Source of the DNA: Paraburkholderia piptadeniae
GTDB lineage: Bacteria; Pseudomonadota; Gammaproteobacteria; Burkholderiales; Burkholderiaceae
Assembly: GCF_900007165.1 (NCBI RefSeq)
Contig: NZ_CYGY02000050.1
Location: 1-64,000 of the forward strand
DNA length: 64,000 nucleotides
Direction: 5' to 3'
Positions 33,859 through 43,091 of this stretch are shown here, in pieces (positions within the stretch are counted from its first letter, which is position 1; each line of letters starts with the position of its first letter). The notes beneath the pieces were generated by a model that saw nothing but the letters and a program-made list of their open reading frames with translations, searched no databases and was not told where the DNA came from. The translations under genes and the position numbers were made by a program.

Positions 33859-36479
33859 CACCAGTCCTCCCTGACGGCGCGCACGGCATCGACGGATACG
33901 GCCCGCCGGCCTGCCGCGACGGCTGTCGTGCACGACGACGCGAGCATCACGATGGCCAGCGCCGACAGCAACATCCACGGCACATGCAGCGACATGCTCC
34001 AGTGAAACGACTGCGGATTGACGACGAACACGAGTATCAGACTGATCGCGAAGCCGAGCGCGCAGCCCATCGCGATGCCGAGCGCCGTGAGCAATCCGCC
34101 TTCCGTCGCGAGCAGCGCAAGAATCTGTCCGCGCGTCACGCCGACGTGGCGCAGCATGCCGAACTCGCGCGAGCGCGAGAGCGTCTGCGCGGAAAAGGTC
34201 GCCGCGACGCCGAACAGCCCGATCACGATGGCGACGGCTTCCAGCAGATAGGTGACGGCGAAGCTGCGGTCGAAGATCGTCAACGTGCGTGCGCGGATGT
34301 CGCCGGGCTGCGCGAAGTCGAGTGCGCTTGCGAACGGCAGCGCGCGCAAGGCGGCGATCGCCTGCGCGGCGCTTACGCCGCGATCGAGCGTGAGGGCGGC
34401 ATCGGTGGCGCTGGTGTCGCCCGTGAGGCGCCGATAGTCGGCGAGACGGATTTCGAGCGCACCCGTCTGCCGCACGTAGTCGCGCCAGATGCCCGCGACG
34501 ACGAACACCGAGCCACGTCCGGCGTGCATGCCAGGTGCGCTTGAAGTGCCAAATGTGCCAAATGTGCCGATCGGCAGCGCCAACCGTTGACCGACGTGAT
34601 AGCCATACAGATCGACCATCGCTTCGGACGCCCAGACGGGCGTTTCGCCCTCTCTCAACGCGGACGGCGGAAGTGTCTCGCCCGTGATCTGCAGGTTCGC
34701 GCCCGGGTCGGCGGCGTCGATTTCGCGCGCGAGCAGCGCCACTGCGGGCCGTGACGGATCGAGCGTCAGTTGCGATGTGCGCGCGAACGCCGCGTGTCTG
34801 ATGCCGCGCGTCGCGGCGATCATCGCCTGCTGCTGCGGGTTCAAGCCGCCCGTGTCGCCGTTCGGCGCGACGCGCACGTAGACATCGGCGGAAAGCAGAT
34901 GCGCGAGCCATTCCTCGACCGACACGCGAAAGCTCGACACCATGATCGCCATCGCGACGATCAGCGTGAAGCTCGACAGCACGCCGCCCATCGCAATCGA
35001 CGCCTGCCCCGGCGCATTCGCGAGCCGCGCGAGCGCGAGCGCCGTCACGGGCGCGCGCTGCCGTCCGTCGCGCGCGCGGCTCAGCGCGCGGAACAGCTGC
35101 GACGTGACACGCGGCATCAGCGCAATGCCGCCAATCAGCAGCAGCGCGACGGCGAGATAGCCCGCGATGGGCATATCGAAGACGGGCGGCGCTTGCGTCA
35201 GCGCCACGCCGAGCGCGAGGCAGCAGAGCGCCGGCCACGGCGTCGAGAGCTTGCCGAGCACGGCTTCTTCGCCGCCCGCCTTCAGCGCGGGCGCGGGATG
35301 CGCGCGCGCCGCTTCGAGCGCGGGCACGAGACTGCCAAGCAGCGCCACGCCGATGCCGAGCGCAAGAAATATCGCGCTGGCGACGGGCTCGAAGCCGACG
35401 CTCGGCTGCACGCCAGGAAAATAGCCGCCGCCCAGATCGCTGCCGAAAAAGCGCAGCACGGCATAAGCGAGCGCGAAGCCGAGCGCGATGCCGCCGATCG
35501 CGCCGAGCGTCCCGAGCAACGCGCCTTCGAGCAGGATCTGCCGCAGCAACTGGGCGCGCGTGATGCCGAGCACGCGCAGCATCGCGAATTGCGCGCGCCG
35601 GCGCACGACGCCGAGCGCCTGCGTCGAGAACACGAGAAACGCGCCCGTAAAAAGGGCGACGAGCGCGAGCACGTTCATGTTGATCCGGTAGGCGCGCGAG
35701 AGCCGGTCGGTGCGGCTTTCGACATCGCGCGTCGCCGTCACCATGAAGCGGCTGCCGAGCCGCGCCTGCAACGCTTGCCGGAAGCGTTCGCGATCGACGC
35801 CGCGCTCCAGTTGCAGATCGACGCGCGACAGCTTGCCGAGCCGCCCGAAGCGCCACTGCGCGGCCGCGATATCCATCACGCCGATGCGCTGCCCGGGCCG
35901 CGCACGGACGATGCCGCCCGCGACGCGCAAGCGCACGTCCGATGTGCCGCTGCGCAGCGTCACCGTATCGCCGATGCGCACGCCGAGCCACTGCTGCGCG
36001 GCGGGCGAGAGGAAGATCGCGTCGTCGGCGAGCGAGTCGAACGAATGATCGCTGTCCGTCACGCCCGTCAGATCGGGCGCGATGCGGCCTGCGCGAAATA
36101 CGTCGATGCCGAGCACCTTCAGCGGCGCGGTGCGGCTCGGCACCGTTACGTCGAGTTCGAGCACGGGGCTCGCGAGCGCGACGCCCGCTTGTGTCGCAAG
36201 CTGCGGATACGCGCGTTCGTCGAACGTGGGCTGCGAGCCGCGCACCTGTAAGTCCGCTTCGCCCGACAGGCTGCGCGCGGCCGCCGAGAACTCGTTGAAC
36301 GCGGCGCTGTTGATCAGCTGCACCGCGTAGCCGAGCGCGACGCCCAGCGCGATCGTCGCAATCGCGATCAGCGCGCGGCCTTTGTGGCTGCGCCATTCGG
36401 CGGCGAGCAGCCAGCGCGTGAGCGTGCGCAGTCCATGGGGCTTGCGTCGCGTGTTGTCCGTGAATACAGAGTCATTCAT
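33858..36479 (-). CDS. FtsX-like ABC transporter permease (AttF-AttG-type fusion)
   Basis: The product has 873 residues, twice the length of one FtsX permease. The first half has an N-terminal anchor (GRALIAIATIALGVALGYAV), a large periplasmic domain and a three-helix FtsX module (ALVALFTGAFLVFSTQALGV ...). After a middle helix pair, the second half repeats a periplasmic domain and an FtsX module (YLLEAVAIVIGLFGVAATFS; LLTALGIAMGCALGFAISLI). It forms the membrane part of a MacB/LolCDE-like transporter that extracts lipophilic substrates rather than pumping ions. It starts eight bases inside the ATPase gene, so all three genes are one coupled operon. The alternative label is YbbP-type permease. 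Confidence 0.9.
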   Translation of the reverse strand: MNDSVFTDNTRRKPHGLRTLTRWLLAAEWRSHKGRALIAIATIALGVALGYAVQLINSAAFNEFSAAARSLSGEADLQVRGSQPTFDERAYPQLATQAGVALASPVLELDVTVPSRTAPLKVLGIDVFRAGRIAPDLTGVTDSDHSFDSLADDAIFLSPAAQQWLGVRIGDTVTLRSGTSDVRLRVAGGIVRARPGQRIGVMDIAAAQWRFGRLGKLSRVDLQLERGVDRERFRQALQARLGSRFMVTATRDVESRTDRLSRAYRINMNVLALVALFTGAFLVFSTQALGVVRRRAQFAMLRVLGITRAQLLRQILLEGALLGTLGAIGGIALGFALAYAVLRFFGSDLGGGYFPGVQPSVGFEPVASAIFLALGIGVALLGSLVPALEAARAHPAPALKAGGEEAVLGKLSTPWPALCCLALGVALTQAPPVFDMPIAGYLAVALLLIGGIALMPRVTSQLFRALSRARDGRQRAPVTALALARLANAPGQASIAMGGVLSSFTLIVAMAIMVSSFRVSVEEWLAHLLSADVYVRVAPNGDTGGLNPQQQAMIAATRGIRHAAFARTSQLTLDPSRPAVALLAREIDAADPGANLQITGETLPPSALREGETPVWASEAMVDLYGYHVGQRLALPIGTFGTFGTSSAPGMHAGRGSVFVVAGIWRDYVRQTGALEIRLADYRRLTGDTSATDAALTLDRGVSAAQAIAALRALPFASALDFAQPGDIRARTLTIFDRSFAVTYLLEAVAIVIGLFGVAATFSAQTLSRSREFGMLRHVGVTRGQILALLATEGGLLTALGIAMGCALGFAISLILVFVVNPQSFHWSMSLHVPWMLLSALAIVMLASSCTTAVAAGRRAVSVDAVRAVREDW

Positions 36480-37188
36480 CGGAGGGGCGCAGCGCGTGCG
36501 ACGAGCGGACGTGCGTTGCGTGCAGCTTGCCGTCGCTCAAAACGAGGACGCGGTCCGCGAAGGCCGCGGCCGCCTCCGAATGCGTGACCATCATCGCCGC
36601 CGCGCCGTTCGCTTTTGTTTCCTCGCGCAGCAGCGCCAGCACTTCGTGTGCGGTGTCGGGGTCGAGATTGCCCGTCGGTTCGTCGGCGAGGATGAGCGTA
36701 GGCCGGTGCACCAGCGCACGCGCGATCGCGACGCGTTGCAGTTCGCCGCCCGAAAGCTGGCGCGGCATGTCATCGCCGCGCCCTTCGAGTCCGACGGCCG
36801 CGAGCATTTCGTTCGCGCGCGCCGGGGCGATGCCGTTCAGCAGCAGCGGCAACGCGACGTTTTGCGCGAGCGTCAGATGCGGCAGCACGTGAAATGCCTG
36901 AAACACGAAGCCGAGCTTCTGACGGCGCAGGCGTGTGGCCGCGTCGTCGTCGAGCGTGGAGACGGGCGTGCCGTCGATCAGCACGTCACCGCTATCCGCG
37001 TGATCGAGGCCCGCGATCAGATTCAGCAATGTCGACTTGCCGACGCCCGAATCGCCCATGATCGCGACGAACTCGCCCGCGCCGAGCGCGAAATCGAGGC
37101 GCTCGAGCACGACGCGCTTCACGTCGTATGCCTTGCTCAGTGCACGGCATTCGAGCGCGGGCAGGACAGGGCTATCGGAAGGCTGCAT
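36472..37188 (-). CDS. ABC transporter ATP-binding protein (AttE/LolD-like)
   Basis: The product has 238 residues. Walker A GDSGVGKST, Q-loop GFVFQAFHVLPHLT, signature LSGGELQRVAIARAL, Walker B LILADEPTGNLDPD and H-loop MMVTHS are all intact, and place it in the MacB/LolD family. It powers the FtsX permease downstream. The frame is open to 37344, but the ATG at 37188 with AAGGAA upstream fits the family start (about 10 residues before LECRALSKAY). Its stop lies within the permease gene. Confidence 0.95.
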   Translation of the reverse strand: MQPSDSPVLPALECRALSKAYDVKRVVLERLDFALGAGEFVAIMGDSGVGKSTLLNLIAGLDHADSGDVLIDGTPVSTLDDDAATRLRRQKLGFVFQAFHVLPHLTLAQNVALPLLLNGIAPARANEMLAAVGLEGRGDDMPRQLSGGELQRVAIARALVHRPTLILADEPTGNLDPDTAHEVLALLREETKANGAAAMMVTHSEAAAAFADRVLVLSDGKLHATHVRSSHALRPSDE

Positions 37189-37324
37189 GCAATTCCTTGC
37201 TTGTGGGTCTGCGGCTGCATTTGTTTTGACCGTTTTAGCATGCCGCAGCGATCCGCGCATGCTGTTAGCCGCGCAGAGCACACAAGCAACCGACCGACGA
37301 CACCCGCCCCGCAACGCAAGACGC

Positions 37325-37714
37325 TCATCGCGACCACGGCGCAAAACTATTCGCGCCCAGCGAACAGCAACGCTCGATCAATCGCGCCAGCATGCCGCGT
37401 GATGTCGCGAGATGGGTGGTCAGCGAAAGCCGTGCAGCCATATCGCCATCCGCGCTGACCCAGACACGCTCGCCGCGCTGCAGGCGGAACGTATCGCCGA
37501 TCTGCAACCAATGGTCATACGGTGACGCCGCGCGCGTCAGCCACACGCGCGCGCCTTGCACCAAAAGCTCGGTGTTCGCATCGACGCGCCATGACATCGT
37601 CGCGCCGGGTTGTACTTCGAAGTGGACGACGACTCTGGGTAATCGCTCTTCCTGCAAACGCGATAAGCAGAGCGAATCGTCATCGGTGAACTGCTGGCAA
37701 ACCTTGTCCATCAT
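37325..37714 (-). CDS. DUF2917 protein
   Basis: The product has 129 residues. The central part FEVQPGATMSWRVDANTELL, then VQGARVWLTRAASPYDHWLQ and GDTFRLQRGERVWVSADGD, is the DUF2917 domain, a small beta-rich module of unknown function common in Burkholderiaceae. No signal peptide is seen. GGAG precedes tandem ATGs at 37714 and 37711; the longer frame to 37756 runs into the terminator hairpin. Its own promoter must be close, since the terminator ends only 41 bases upstream. Confidence 0.8.
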   Translation of the reverse strand: MMDKVCQQFTDDDSLCLSRLQEERLPRVVVHFEVQPGATMSWRVDANTELLVQGARVWLTRAASPYDHWLQIGDTFRLQRGERVWVSADGDMAARLSLTTHLATSRGMLARLIERCCSLGANSFAPWSR

Positions 37715-37754
37715 GCACTCCGTCAAATGAGCCGGAGGACGGAAGGCGCCACTC

Positions 37755-37790
37755 AAACAAAAGGCCCCTTCCGTTTACCGGCGGGGCCTT
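37755..37790 (-). terminator. Terminator of the monooxygenase-permease-microprotein operon
   Basis: Arms AAGGCCCC (37761-37768) and GGGGCCTT (37783-37790) pair and, on the minus strand, are followed by TTGTTT. It lies 30 bases after the stop of the 51-residue gene. Confidence 0.75.
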
Positions 37791-37819
37791 GGGATCGTTC
37801 AGCTGACTGCTGCGGATAT

Positions 37820-37975
37820 CTAACGCACGCACGCTCCCATAGGCCCGCCGCGATGGCGTTCCATTGGGTTTTTATAAATCGCGTAGGCGATGGTGGTGAG
37901 CGTCAGCATGTATTCGAGTTTGTCGTGACGCCGATGCATTGTCAACCAGTTTTCTCGCGCGCGTTGCATCATCAT
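37820..37975 (-). CDS. 51-residue microprotein coupled to the APC permease
   Basis: Three consecutive ATGs (37975, 37972, 37969) overlap the permease stop as ATGA. The frame then reads MMMQRARENWLTMHRRHDKL, EYMLTLTTIAYAIYKNPMER and HRGGPMGACVR. It has a short hydrophobic middle (YMLTLTTIAYAIY) flanked by basic residues, so it may sit at the membrane. The operon terminator follows after 30 bases, which supports the frame as the true last gene. I do not recognise it; it could assist the permease. Confidence 0.6.
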   Translation of the reverse strand: MMMQRARENWLTMHRRHDKLEYMLTLTTIAYAIYKNPMERHRGGPMGACVR

Positions 37976-39249
37976 GAAACTGCCCTCGAACTCGAAACGA
38001 ATACACGGCGTACGCGCAGGTAGAGCAATGCGCAGCCCGTGATGACGAGCGGCCACAACAGATACCAGCCCGTCGCGCAACACAATCCCGCCACCGCAAC
38101 CAGCGCGACGCGCGCGCAACGATGCGCCCAGCTGCCGCGCGGCAACAGTCGCAATGCCGCTGCCGTGCCAAGCGCATACACGGTGACGAACGAACCTGTC
38201 GTGAGCAGCACGAGCGGTTTCGGACCGACACCCGCGATGACCACGACGACGAGCGCGAATGTGGCAAGCGCTGCTATCACGAACAGGCTGCGACGCGGTA
38301 CATCGCCGGCGCGGCTGCCTTGTGCGAGCCACCCGGGCAGCGCGCCGTCGCGCCCCAGTGCCGCGCCGAGCTTTGCGGCGCCCGCGAAATAGGCGTTCAT
38401 CGTGCCGAGCGTGAGCAGCAGCGCGGCGACTGCGGCCAGTATCTGCACCTTGCCGCCGAGTCCCCGCGCGAGCAGTTCCGCGAGCGGCGCGCCCGACGCG
38501 CCTGCGTTCGGCCCGAGCACCATCACACTCGCTGTCGCGACGCCCATATACAGCACGCCGACTACGACGACGGCGATACCCGCCGCCATCGGCAGATCAT
38601 GCGCGGGACGGCGAAACTCCGCGGCGAGATGCGTGATGGCCTCCCAGCCCGCGAAGCTCCAGACCAGCAGCGCTGCCGCCGGAAAAACCGCGAGCCAGCC
38701 ATGCGGCGCAAACGGATGCAGGTTGGCGACTTGCGCATGTGGCGCCGATGCGATCACGGCCGCGAGCAGCAGCGCGACGAGCAACGCGGCGAGCACCAGT
38801 TGCAGCCTTCCCGATACCGTGAGCCCGAGCGCATTGGCAAGCGTCACGGTCAGCATCAACGCGGCGGCTGTGCCGATCACTGCCCATTCGCCGCCACCGA
38901 ACGCCGCCGCGACATACGCGCCACCGAACATCGCCGCGGCCGGCGCGCCCGCGGGCACCGCAAAGTAGAAGCACCAGCCGACGATGGCCGCGATGCGCGG
39001 CCCGAACGCGTTGCGCACATAGGTCGAGACGCCGCCCGCGTCCGGATAGCGTGCACCGAGCGCGGCAAACGTGGCCGCGAGCGGCACCGACAGCACGACG
39101 AGCGCGAGCCACGCAACGAGCGACGCGGGGCCCGCGGCCTCGGCGGCGAGCGCGGGCAGCGCAATCACGCCCGTGCCGAGCACCGCGCCCACATAGAGCG
39201 CGGCGCCCTGCATCACGCTCAGACTCCCGGCGCGCGTCGATGCGCTCAT
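37972..39249 (-). CDS. APC-superfamily amino acid permease/exporter (YjeH-like)
   Basis: The product has 425 residues with about 12 membrane helices. The start MQGAALYVGAVLGTGVIALP carries the APC GxG(V/I) substrate-site motif in helix 1, followed by ARYPDAGGVSTYVRNAFGP, typical of the YjeH branch, which exports methionine and branched-chain amino acids. The substrate here is inferred. Its ATG overlaps the stop of the upstream monooxygenase gene, and its stop overlaps the microprotein start. The frame extends to 39477, but this part lies inside the monooxygenase gene. Confidence 0.9.
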   Translation of the reverse strand: MSASTRAGSLSVMQGAALYVGAVLGTGVIALPALAAEAAGPASLVAWLALVVLSVPLAATFAALGARYPDAGGVSTYVRNAFGPRIAAIVGWCFYFAVPAGAPAAAMFGGAYVAAAFGGGEWAVIGTAAALMLTVTLANALGLTVSGRLQLVLAALLVALLLAAVIASAPHAQVANLHPFAPHGWLAVFPAAALLVWSFAGWEAITHLAAEFRRPAHDLPMAAGIAVVVVGVLYMGVATASVMVLGPNAGASGAPLAELLARGLGGKVQILAAVAALLLTLGTMNAYFAGAAKLGAALGRDGALPGWLAQGSRAGDVPRRSLFVIAALATFALVVVVIAGVGPKPLVLLTTGSFVTVYALGTAAALRLLPRGSWAHRCARVALVAVAGLCCATGWYLLWPLVITGCALLYLRVRRVFVSSSRAVS

Positions 39250-39620
39250 GCGTGGACCTCGGCCGGCTCGTTCGCGCAGCGCGATTGCGACGGCGTGCCG
39301 TGACGGCCGTGACGATCGGCGCGGTCCGCGCGCATCGTGTGCCATTCCGTGACCTCGCGAGGACGCACGAGCAGATCGGCAAGCGCCTCGTGATACGCAC
39401 GCCGATACGGCCGGTGAATCTGTTCGTCGTTCGCATCTTCCCGGCTTTCCCACGTCTCGTAGAGCATCAGACGGCATGGCGAATCGGGGTCTCGATGCAG
39501 CACGGCTTCATGAAAATCCGGCTCGTTGCGCATCGCGTCGAGCACGCCGTTCAGCAGCCTCAAAAAGCGTTCGAGTTTGTCGGGCCGCACCTGGAAACGG
39601 ACCACATACGTAACGTGCAT
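39246..39620 (-). CDS. Antibiotic biosynthesis monooxygenase (ABM)-domain protein
   Basis: The product has 124 residues. The ABM/dimeric alpha-beta barrel starts at the N-terminus (MHVTYVVRFQVRPDKLERFL, then EAVLHRDPDSPCRLMLYETW and ESREDANDEQIHRPYRRAYH). Such proteins are cofactor-free quinol monooxygenases or related enzymes. The C-terminal 30 residues, rich in Arg and His, are an extension. It is the first gene of the operon with the permease and microprotein, and divergent from a YafY-type regulator. GAGGA lies before the ATG at 39620. Confidence 0.82.
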   Translation of the reverse strand: MHVTYVVRFQVRPDKLERFLRLLNGVLDAMRNEPDFHEAVLHRDPDSPCRLMLYETWESREDANDEQIHRPYRRAYHEALADLLVRPREVTEWHTMRADRADRHGRHGTPSQSRCANEPAEVHA

Positions 39621-39712
39621 ACTACGTATCCTCATTGAATCATCAGCGATGAATACCTTTATACTCTTCAATAGCTGACAACCGATGTCATGAATTAGGA
39701 AGGGCGTGAAAA

Positions 39713-40684
39713 TTGGCGACGAGCCGTCTCGTTTCGATGCTGTTGATGCTGCAGGTCAAGGGCCGAGTGACCGCCCAGGCGCTCGCCGATGAGTTCGACG
39801 TGTCGATCCGCACCGTCTATCGCGACATCGACCAGTTGAGCGCGGCGGGCGTGCCCGTGTATGCGGATCGCGGGCCTGGCGGCGGCTTCGCGCTGCTCGA
39901 CGGCTATCGCGCGAAGCTGACGGGCATCACGAAGGCCGAAGCCGAAACGCTGTCGATTGCCGGCCTGACGGGCGCGGCATCCGATCTCGGCCTGTCAGAG
40001 CAGCTAAGGGCCGCGCAGCTCAAGCTCGTCACCGCGCTGCCCGATGCCGCGCCCGACACCTCGCGCATCGGTTCGCGCCTGCATATCGATCCCGTCGGCT
40101 GGTATCAGCGGCCATCGCCGACGCCGTGGCTCACGTTGCTCGCGGGCGCGGTGTGGGAACAGAAGCGCATCTCGATGCAGTACCGCACGTGGAACGGCCG
40201 CGACGAAAACGAAGGCGTGCGCGTGCGCGACCCGCTCGGGCTCGTGCTGAAGGGCGGCGAATGGTATCTGGTCGCGCGCGTGCGCACGCAGTTGCGCACC
40301 TATCGCGTGTCGAGCATCACGCAGTTGACGGTGCATGACGAAACGTTCGAACGTCCGGATGGTTTCGACTTGCGCGACGAATGGACGTCGGCTGTCGCGG
40401 CCTTCGAGAAGGGCCTGCTCAAGCACACGGCGCGCTTGCGCCTGTCGCCGGAAGGCATGACGCGTCTGCACCGGCTCGGCGCGGCGGCCGTCGAACAGGC
40501 GCAGATCATGCCGCCTTCGGAGCAGGACGGCTGGCAAGAAGTGACGCTGCCCGTCGAACAGTTCGGCTACGCGGCCGAACAACTGCTAGGCTTCGCGGGT
40601 CATGTCGAAGTACTCGATCCGCCGGAATTGCGCGAGCGTTTGCGCAAGCTCGGCGAGCAGATCGCGACGCTCAACGCGGGCTGA
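39713..40684 (+). CDS. YafY/WYL-domain transcriptional regulator
   Basis: The product has 323 residues starting at a TTG (39713) with GGAAGG upstream. An N-terminal DeoR-type helix-turn-helix (ATSRLVSMLLMLQVKGRVTA, then QALADEFDVSIRTVYRDIDQ) is followed by a WYL domain (GLVLKGGEWYLVARVRTQLR) and a WCX-type C-terminus. WYL domains bind nucleic-acid-like or other ligands. It is divergent from the monooxygenase/permease operon, 92 bases away, and probably regulates it. Confidence 0.9.
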   Translation: MATSRLVSMLLMLQVKGRVTAQALADEFDVSIRTVYRDIDQLSAAGVPVYADRGPGGGFALLDGYRAKLTGITKAEAETLSIAGLTGAASDLGLSEQLRAAQLKLVTALPDAAPDTSRIGSRLHIDPVGWYQRPSPTPWLTLLAGAVWEQKRISMQYRTWNGRDENEGVRVRDPLGLVLKGGEWYLVARVRTQLRTYRVSSITQLTVHDETFERPDGFDLRDEWTSAVAAFEKGLLKHTARLRLSPEGMTRLHRLGAAAVEQAQIMPPSEQDGWQEVTLPVEQFGYAAEQLLGFAGHVEVLDPPELRERLRKLGEQIATLNAG

Positions 40685-40788
40685 CTGCGCGAACGCAAAG
40701 GCTTCAACGGCACAACGCACGGGGGCACTCGCATGCAAGCGCGCGTGCATGCAAGGCACGAACGCACACAAACGCGCAAACGCAAGCA

Positions 40789-42738
40789 TCAAACCCGATG
40801 CGGCCCGACGATCCCCAGCTTCGCAATCCGCCGGTACAGCGTCGCGCGCGACATGCCCAGCGCTTCGGCCGCCGCATTCGGCCGCCAATGATTCCGCGTG
40901 AGCGCATCGACGATGCGCGCGCGCTCGTCGTCGAGAGACGCGAGCGCGGGGCGCGGCGCTGCTTCGTCGGGCGCGAGCAGCGCCGCCACATCCGGCGACA
41001 CATGCCGCAGTTCGACGCGCGTCGAGTCGCACACCGCGCACGCATAGCGCAACACGTTGCGCAACTGGCGGATGTTGCCCGGCCACGCAAAACACGCGAG
41101 GCGCCCGGCGAGGCGCGCGTCCAGAGTCAGCACATGTCCCGCGCTTTGCGCTTCCTCGTCGAAGACGGCATGCACGACATCGAGAATATCGGTGCGCTCG
41201 CGCAGCGGCGGCATATGCAGTGTCGCGCCGCTCAGCCGGTAATACAGGTCTTCGCGGAACGTGCCATCGTCGACCATGCGCGCCAGATCGCGATGCGTCG
41301 CGCAGATCACGTCGATATCGACGCGCACGGGCGCATCGCCGCCCAGCGGCAGCACTTCGCCTTCGGCGAGCACGCGCAACAGGCGCGTCTGCAGATTGAG
41401 CGGCATATCGCCGATTTCATCGAGGAACAGCGTGCCGCCATTCGCCTGCGCGATCTTGCCTCGCGCGCCCCGGCTGCGCGCGCCCGTGAACGCCCCGGGT
41501 GCATAGCCGAACAGTTCGCTCTCGATCAGCGAATCGGGAATCGCGCCGCAGTTCACGGCGACGAACGGCTTCGCGCGCCGCGCGCCCGACGCATGCAGCG
41601 CCTGCGCGAACACTTCCTTGCCGACGCCCGTCTCGCCGAGGATCAGGATCGGCAGATGCTTGCCGGCGATCCGCAACGCGACTTCCGCATTGCGCGCGAG
41701 ACGCGAATCGCGGCTGTGCAGGAAGCGGCTGATGGCGTCGAGATTCGTGGCCGCGCGGGCATCGGATGATGCGTTGAAGGCGTTCGCGGAAGTAGCGACA
41801 GGCGTGACACGCGAAGGCCGCTTCAACGGCGCGCGAATGCGCGCATAGAGCAGCGCGCCCGTCGCGCGCAGACGCAGTGGCACGATGGTATCCGTGCGCG
41901 CCACGTCATGCAGATGCACGGCCGACGTATCGAAGATCTCGTCGACATGACGCGGCCCGCTCAGCCCCGCGATGCACTCCTGCGCCTTGCGGTTCGACGC
42001 GGCGATGTTGCCGCATTCGTCGAACGCGATCAGCACTTCGGGTTGCGCTTCGACGAAGTTGCGGCTCTGGTGTCCGAAGATCACCCAATGCTGCGCCGTC
42101 TGATTGAGGAAATAGCCGTCCTCGATCAGCGCCGCGCTTTGCCGCACGAGCTGAAACACGAGCCGCTGGCTGTCGCGGTTGTCTGGCGACCGCACGGCCG
42201 ACGCATCGAGCACGCCGATCAGTTCGCCCGACGGCGAGAAGATCGGCGACGCGCTGCACGTGAGCGTCGTGAACGCCGCGCGGAAGTGATCGGTCTTGTG
42301 CACGGTGATGGGCGCGAGATCGGTCAGCACGCTGGCGATGCCGCACGTGCCTTCTTCGCGCTCCGACCAGCACGAGCCGATATAGAGGCCCGCATGCTTG
42401 AAATCGCCGCGCCGGTCGCGGTCGATCCGATAGTCGATCGTGACGCCGTGCGCGTCGGTCAGCATCACGCAGTAGTCGGCCACGCGGATCATGTCGTGCA
42501 GGCGCGTGAGGCACTGGCCCGACGCGCGCAAGAACGCTTCTTCCTTGCCTTGCACTTCGCGCAACTCGACTGGCGTGAGCACGCGCGGCCCGATCACCGA
42601 GCCCGGGTCGAGCCGGTATTGCTCATACGAACGCTGCCACGACGACACGAGGCGCGACGAATTGGCGGGCGCGGGCAGGCGTCCTTCGATCGCACCGCGC
42701 ACGCGGTCGATGTGCTGCGTTTGAGAGACGTAAGGCAT
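40789..42738 (-). CDS. acoR: Sigma-54-dependent activator of acetoin catabolism
   Basis: The product has 649 residues. The N-terminal half is a GAF-like sensor (about residues 60-310; VMLTDAHGVTIDYRIDRDRR). The AAA+ domain has Walker A GETGVGKEV, the sigma-54 contact GAFTGA and Walker B TLFLDEIGDMPL. The C-terminus ends in a Fis-type helix-turn-helix (RPNAAAEALGMSRATLYRRI). This is the AcoR layout. It is divergent from acoXABC, whose -24/-12 promoter and TGAGACG repeats lie in between. GGGAG precedes the ATG. Acetoin sensing is inferred from family and context. Confidence 0.95.
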   Translation of the reverse strand: MPYVSQTQHIDRVRGAIEGRLPAPANSSRLVSSWQRSYEQYRLDPGSVIGPRVLTPVELREVQGKEEAFLRASGQCLTRLHDMIRVADYCVMLTDAHGVTIDYRIDRDRRGDFKHAGLYIGSCWSEREEGTCGIASVLTDLAPITVHKTDHFRAAFTTLTCSASPIFSPSGELIGVLDASAVRSPDNRDSQRLVFQLVRQSAALIEDGYFLNQTAQHWVIFGHQSRNFVEAQPEVLIAFDECGNIAASNRKAQECIAGLSGPRHVDEIFDTSAVHLHDVARTDTIVPLRLRATGALLYARIRAPLKRPSRVTPVATSANAFNASSDARAATNLDAISRFLHSRDSRLARNAEVALRIAGKHLPILILGETGVGKEVFAQALHASGARRAKPFVAVNCGAIPDSLIESELFGYAPGAFTGARSRGARGKIAQANGGTLFLDEIGDMPLNLQTRLLRVLAEGEVLPLGGDAPVRVDIDVICATHRDLARMVDDGTFREDLYYRLSGATLHMPPLRERTDILDVVHAVFDEEAQSAGHVLTLDARLAGRLACFAWPGNIRQLRNVLRYACAVCDSTRVELRHVSPDVAALLAPDEAAPRPALASLDDERARIVDALTRNHWRPNAAAEALGMSRATLYRRIAKLGIVGPHRV

Positions 42739-42852
42739 GGTCGGCTCCCGGCGAGCGCACGCGCTCTGGATGGTCCCGTTGATGACGGTCGATCATGCTG
42801 ATCGGACCTTCTTGTAGCACATCCCGCCCGTGCGATCACATTGCGTCGCAGC

Positions 42853-42902
42853 ACACGAGACGCCTGAGACGAACGTCTCACCTGTGCGTGAGACAGTCGT
42901 GA
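42853..42902. promoter_or_regulatory. Candidate AcoR upstream activating sequence
   Basis: A perfect inverted repeat TGAGACG-AA-CGTCTCA lies at 42865-42880. Further copies of the half-site GAGACG/GTGAGAC occur at about 42857, 42887 and 42899. Repeated half-sites at this distance from a sigma-54 promoter are expected for the enhancer of AcoR. The assignment is from position; binding was not shown. Confidence 0.6.
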
Positions 42903-43091
42903 GACGCGCATCGTTCGATGGCGCAACGCATGCGCGGCCCATCGCAATGACGCGCACATCGCGCGAGATGCGATGTGCGTCATGTGCGCCGCGTCATGCG
43001 ACGGTTCTCGCGCTTGCACGTGCATGTTGTCGACAGTCTGAAGCCCTTGTCGCAGAAGGCTTTCAGCGACTTGCACGAACACGTTGTGACA

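Noticed and set aside
32725..36396. A 1223-codon minus-strand frame covering lipocalin and permease region
   Set aside because: Its first two thirds are the off-frame of the FtsX permease, full of Arg/Ala/His as expected from GC-rich shadow frames; only the last 377 codons are a gene.
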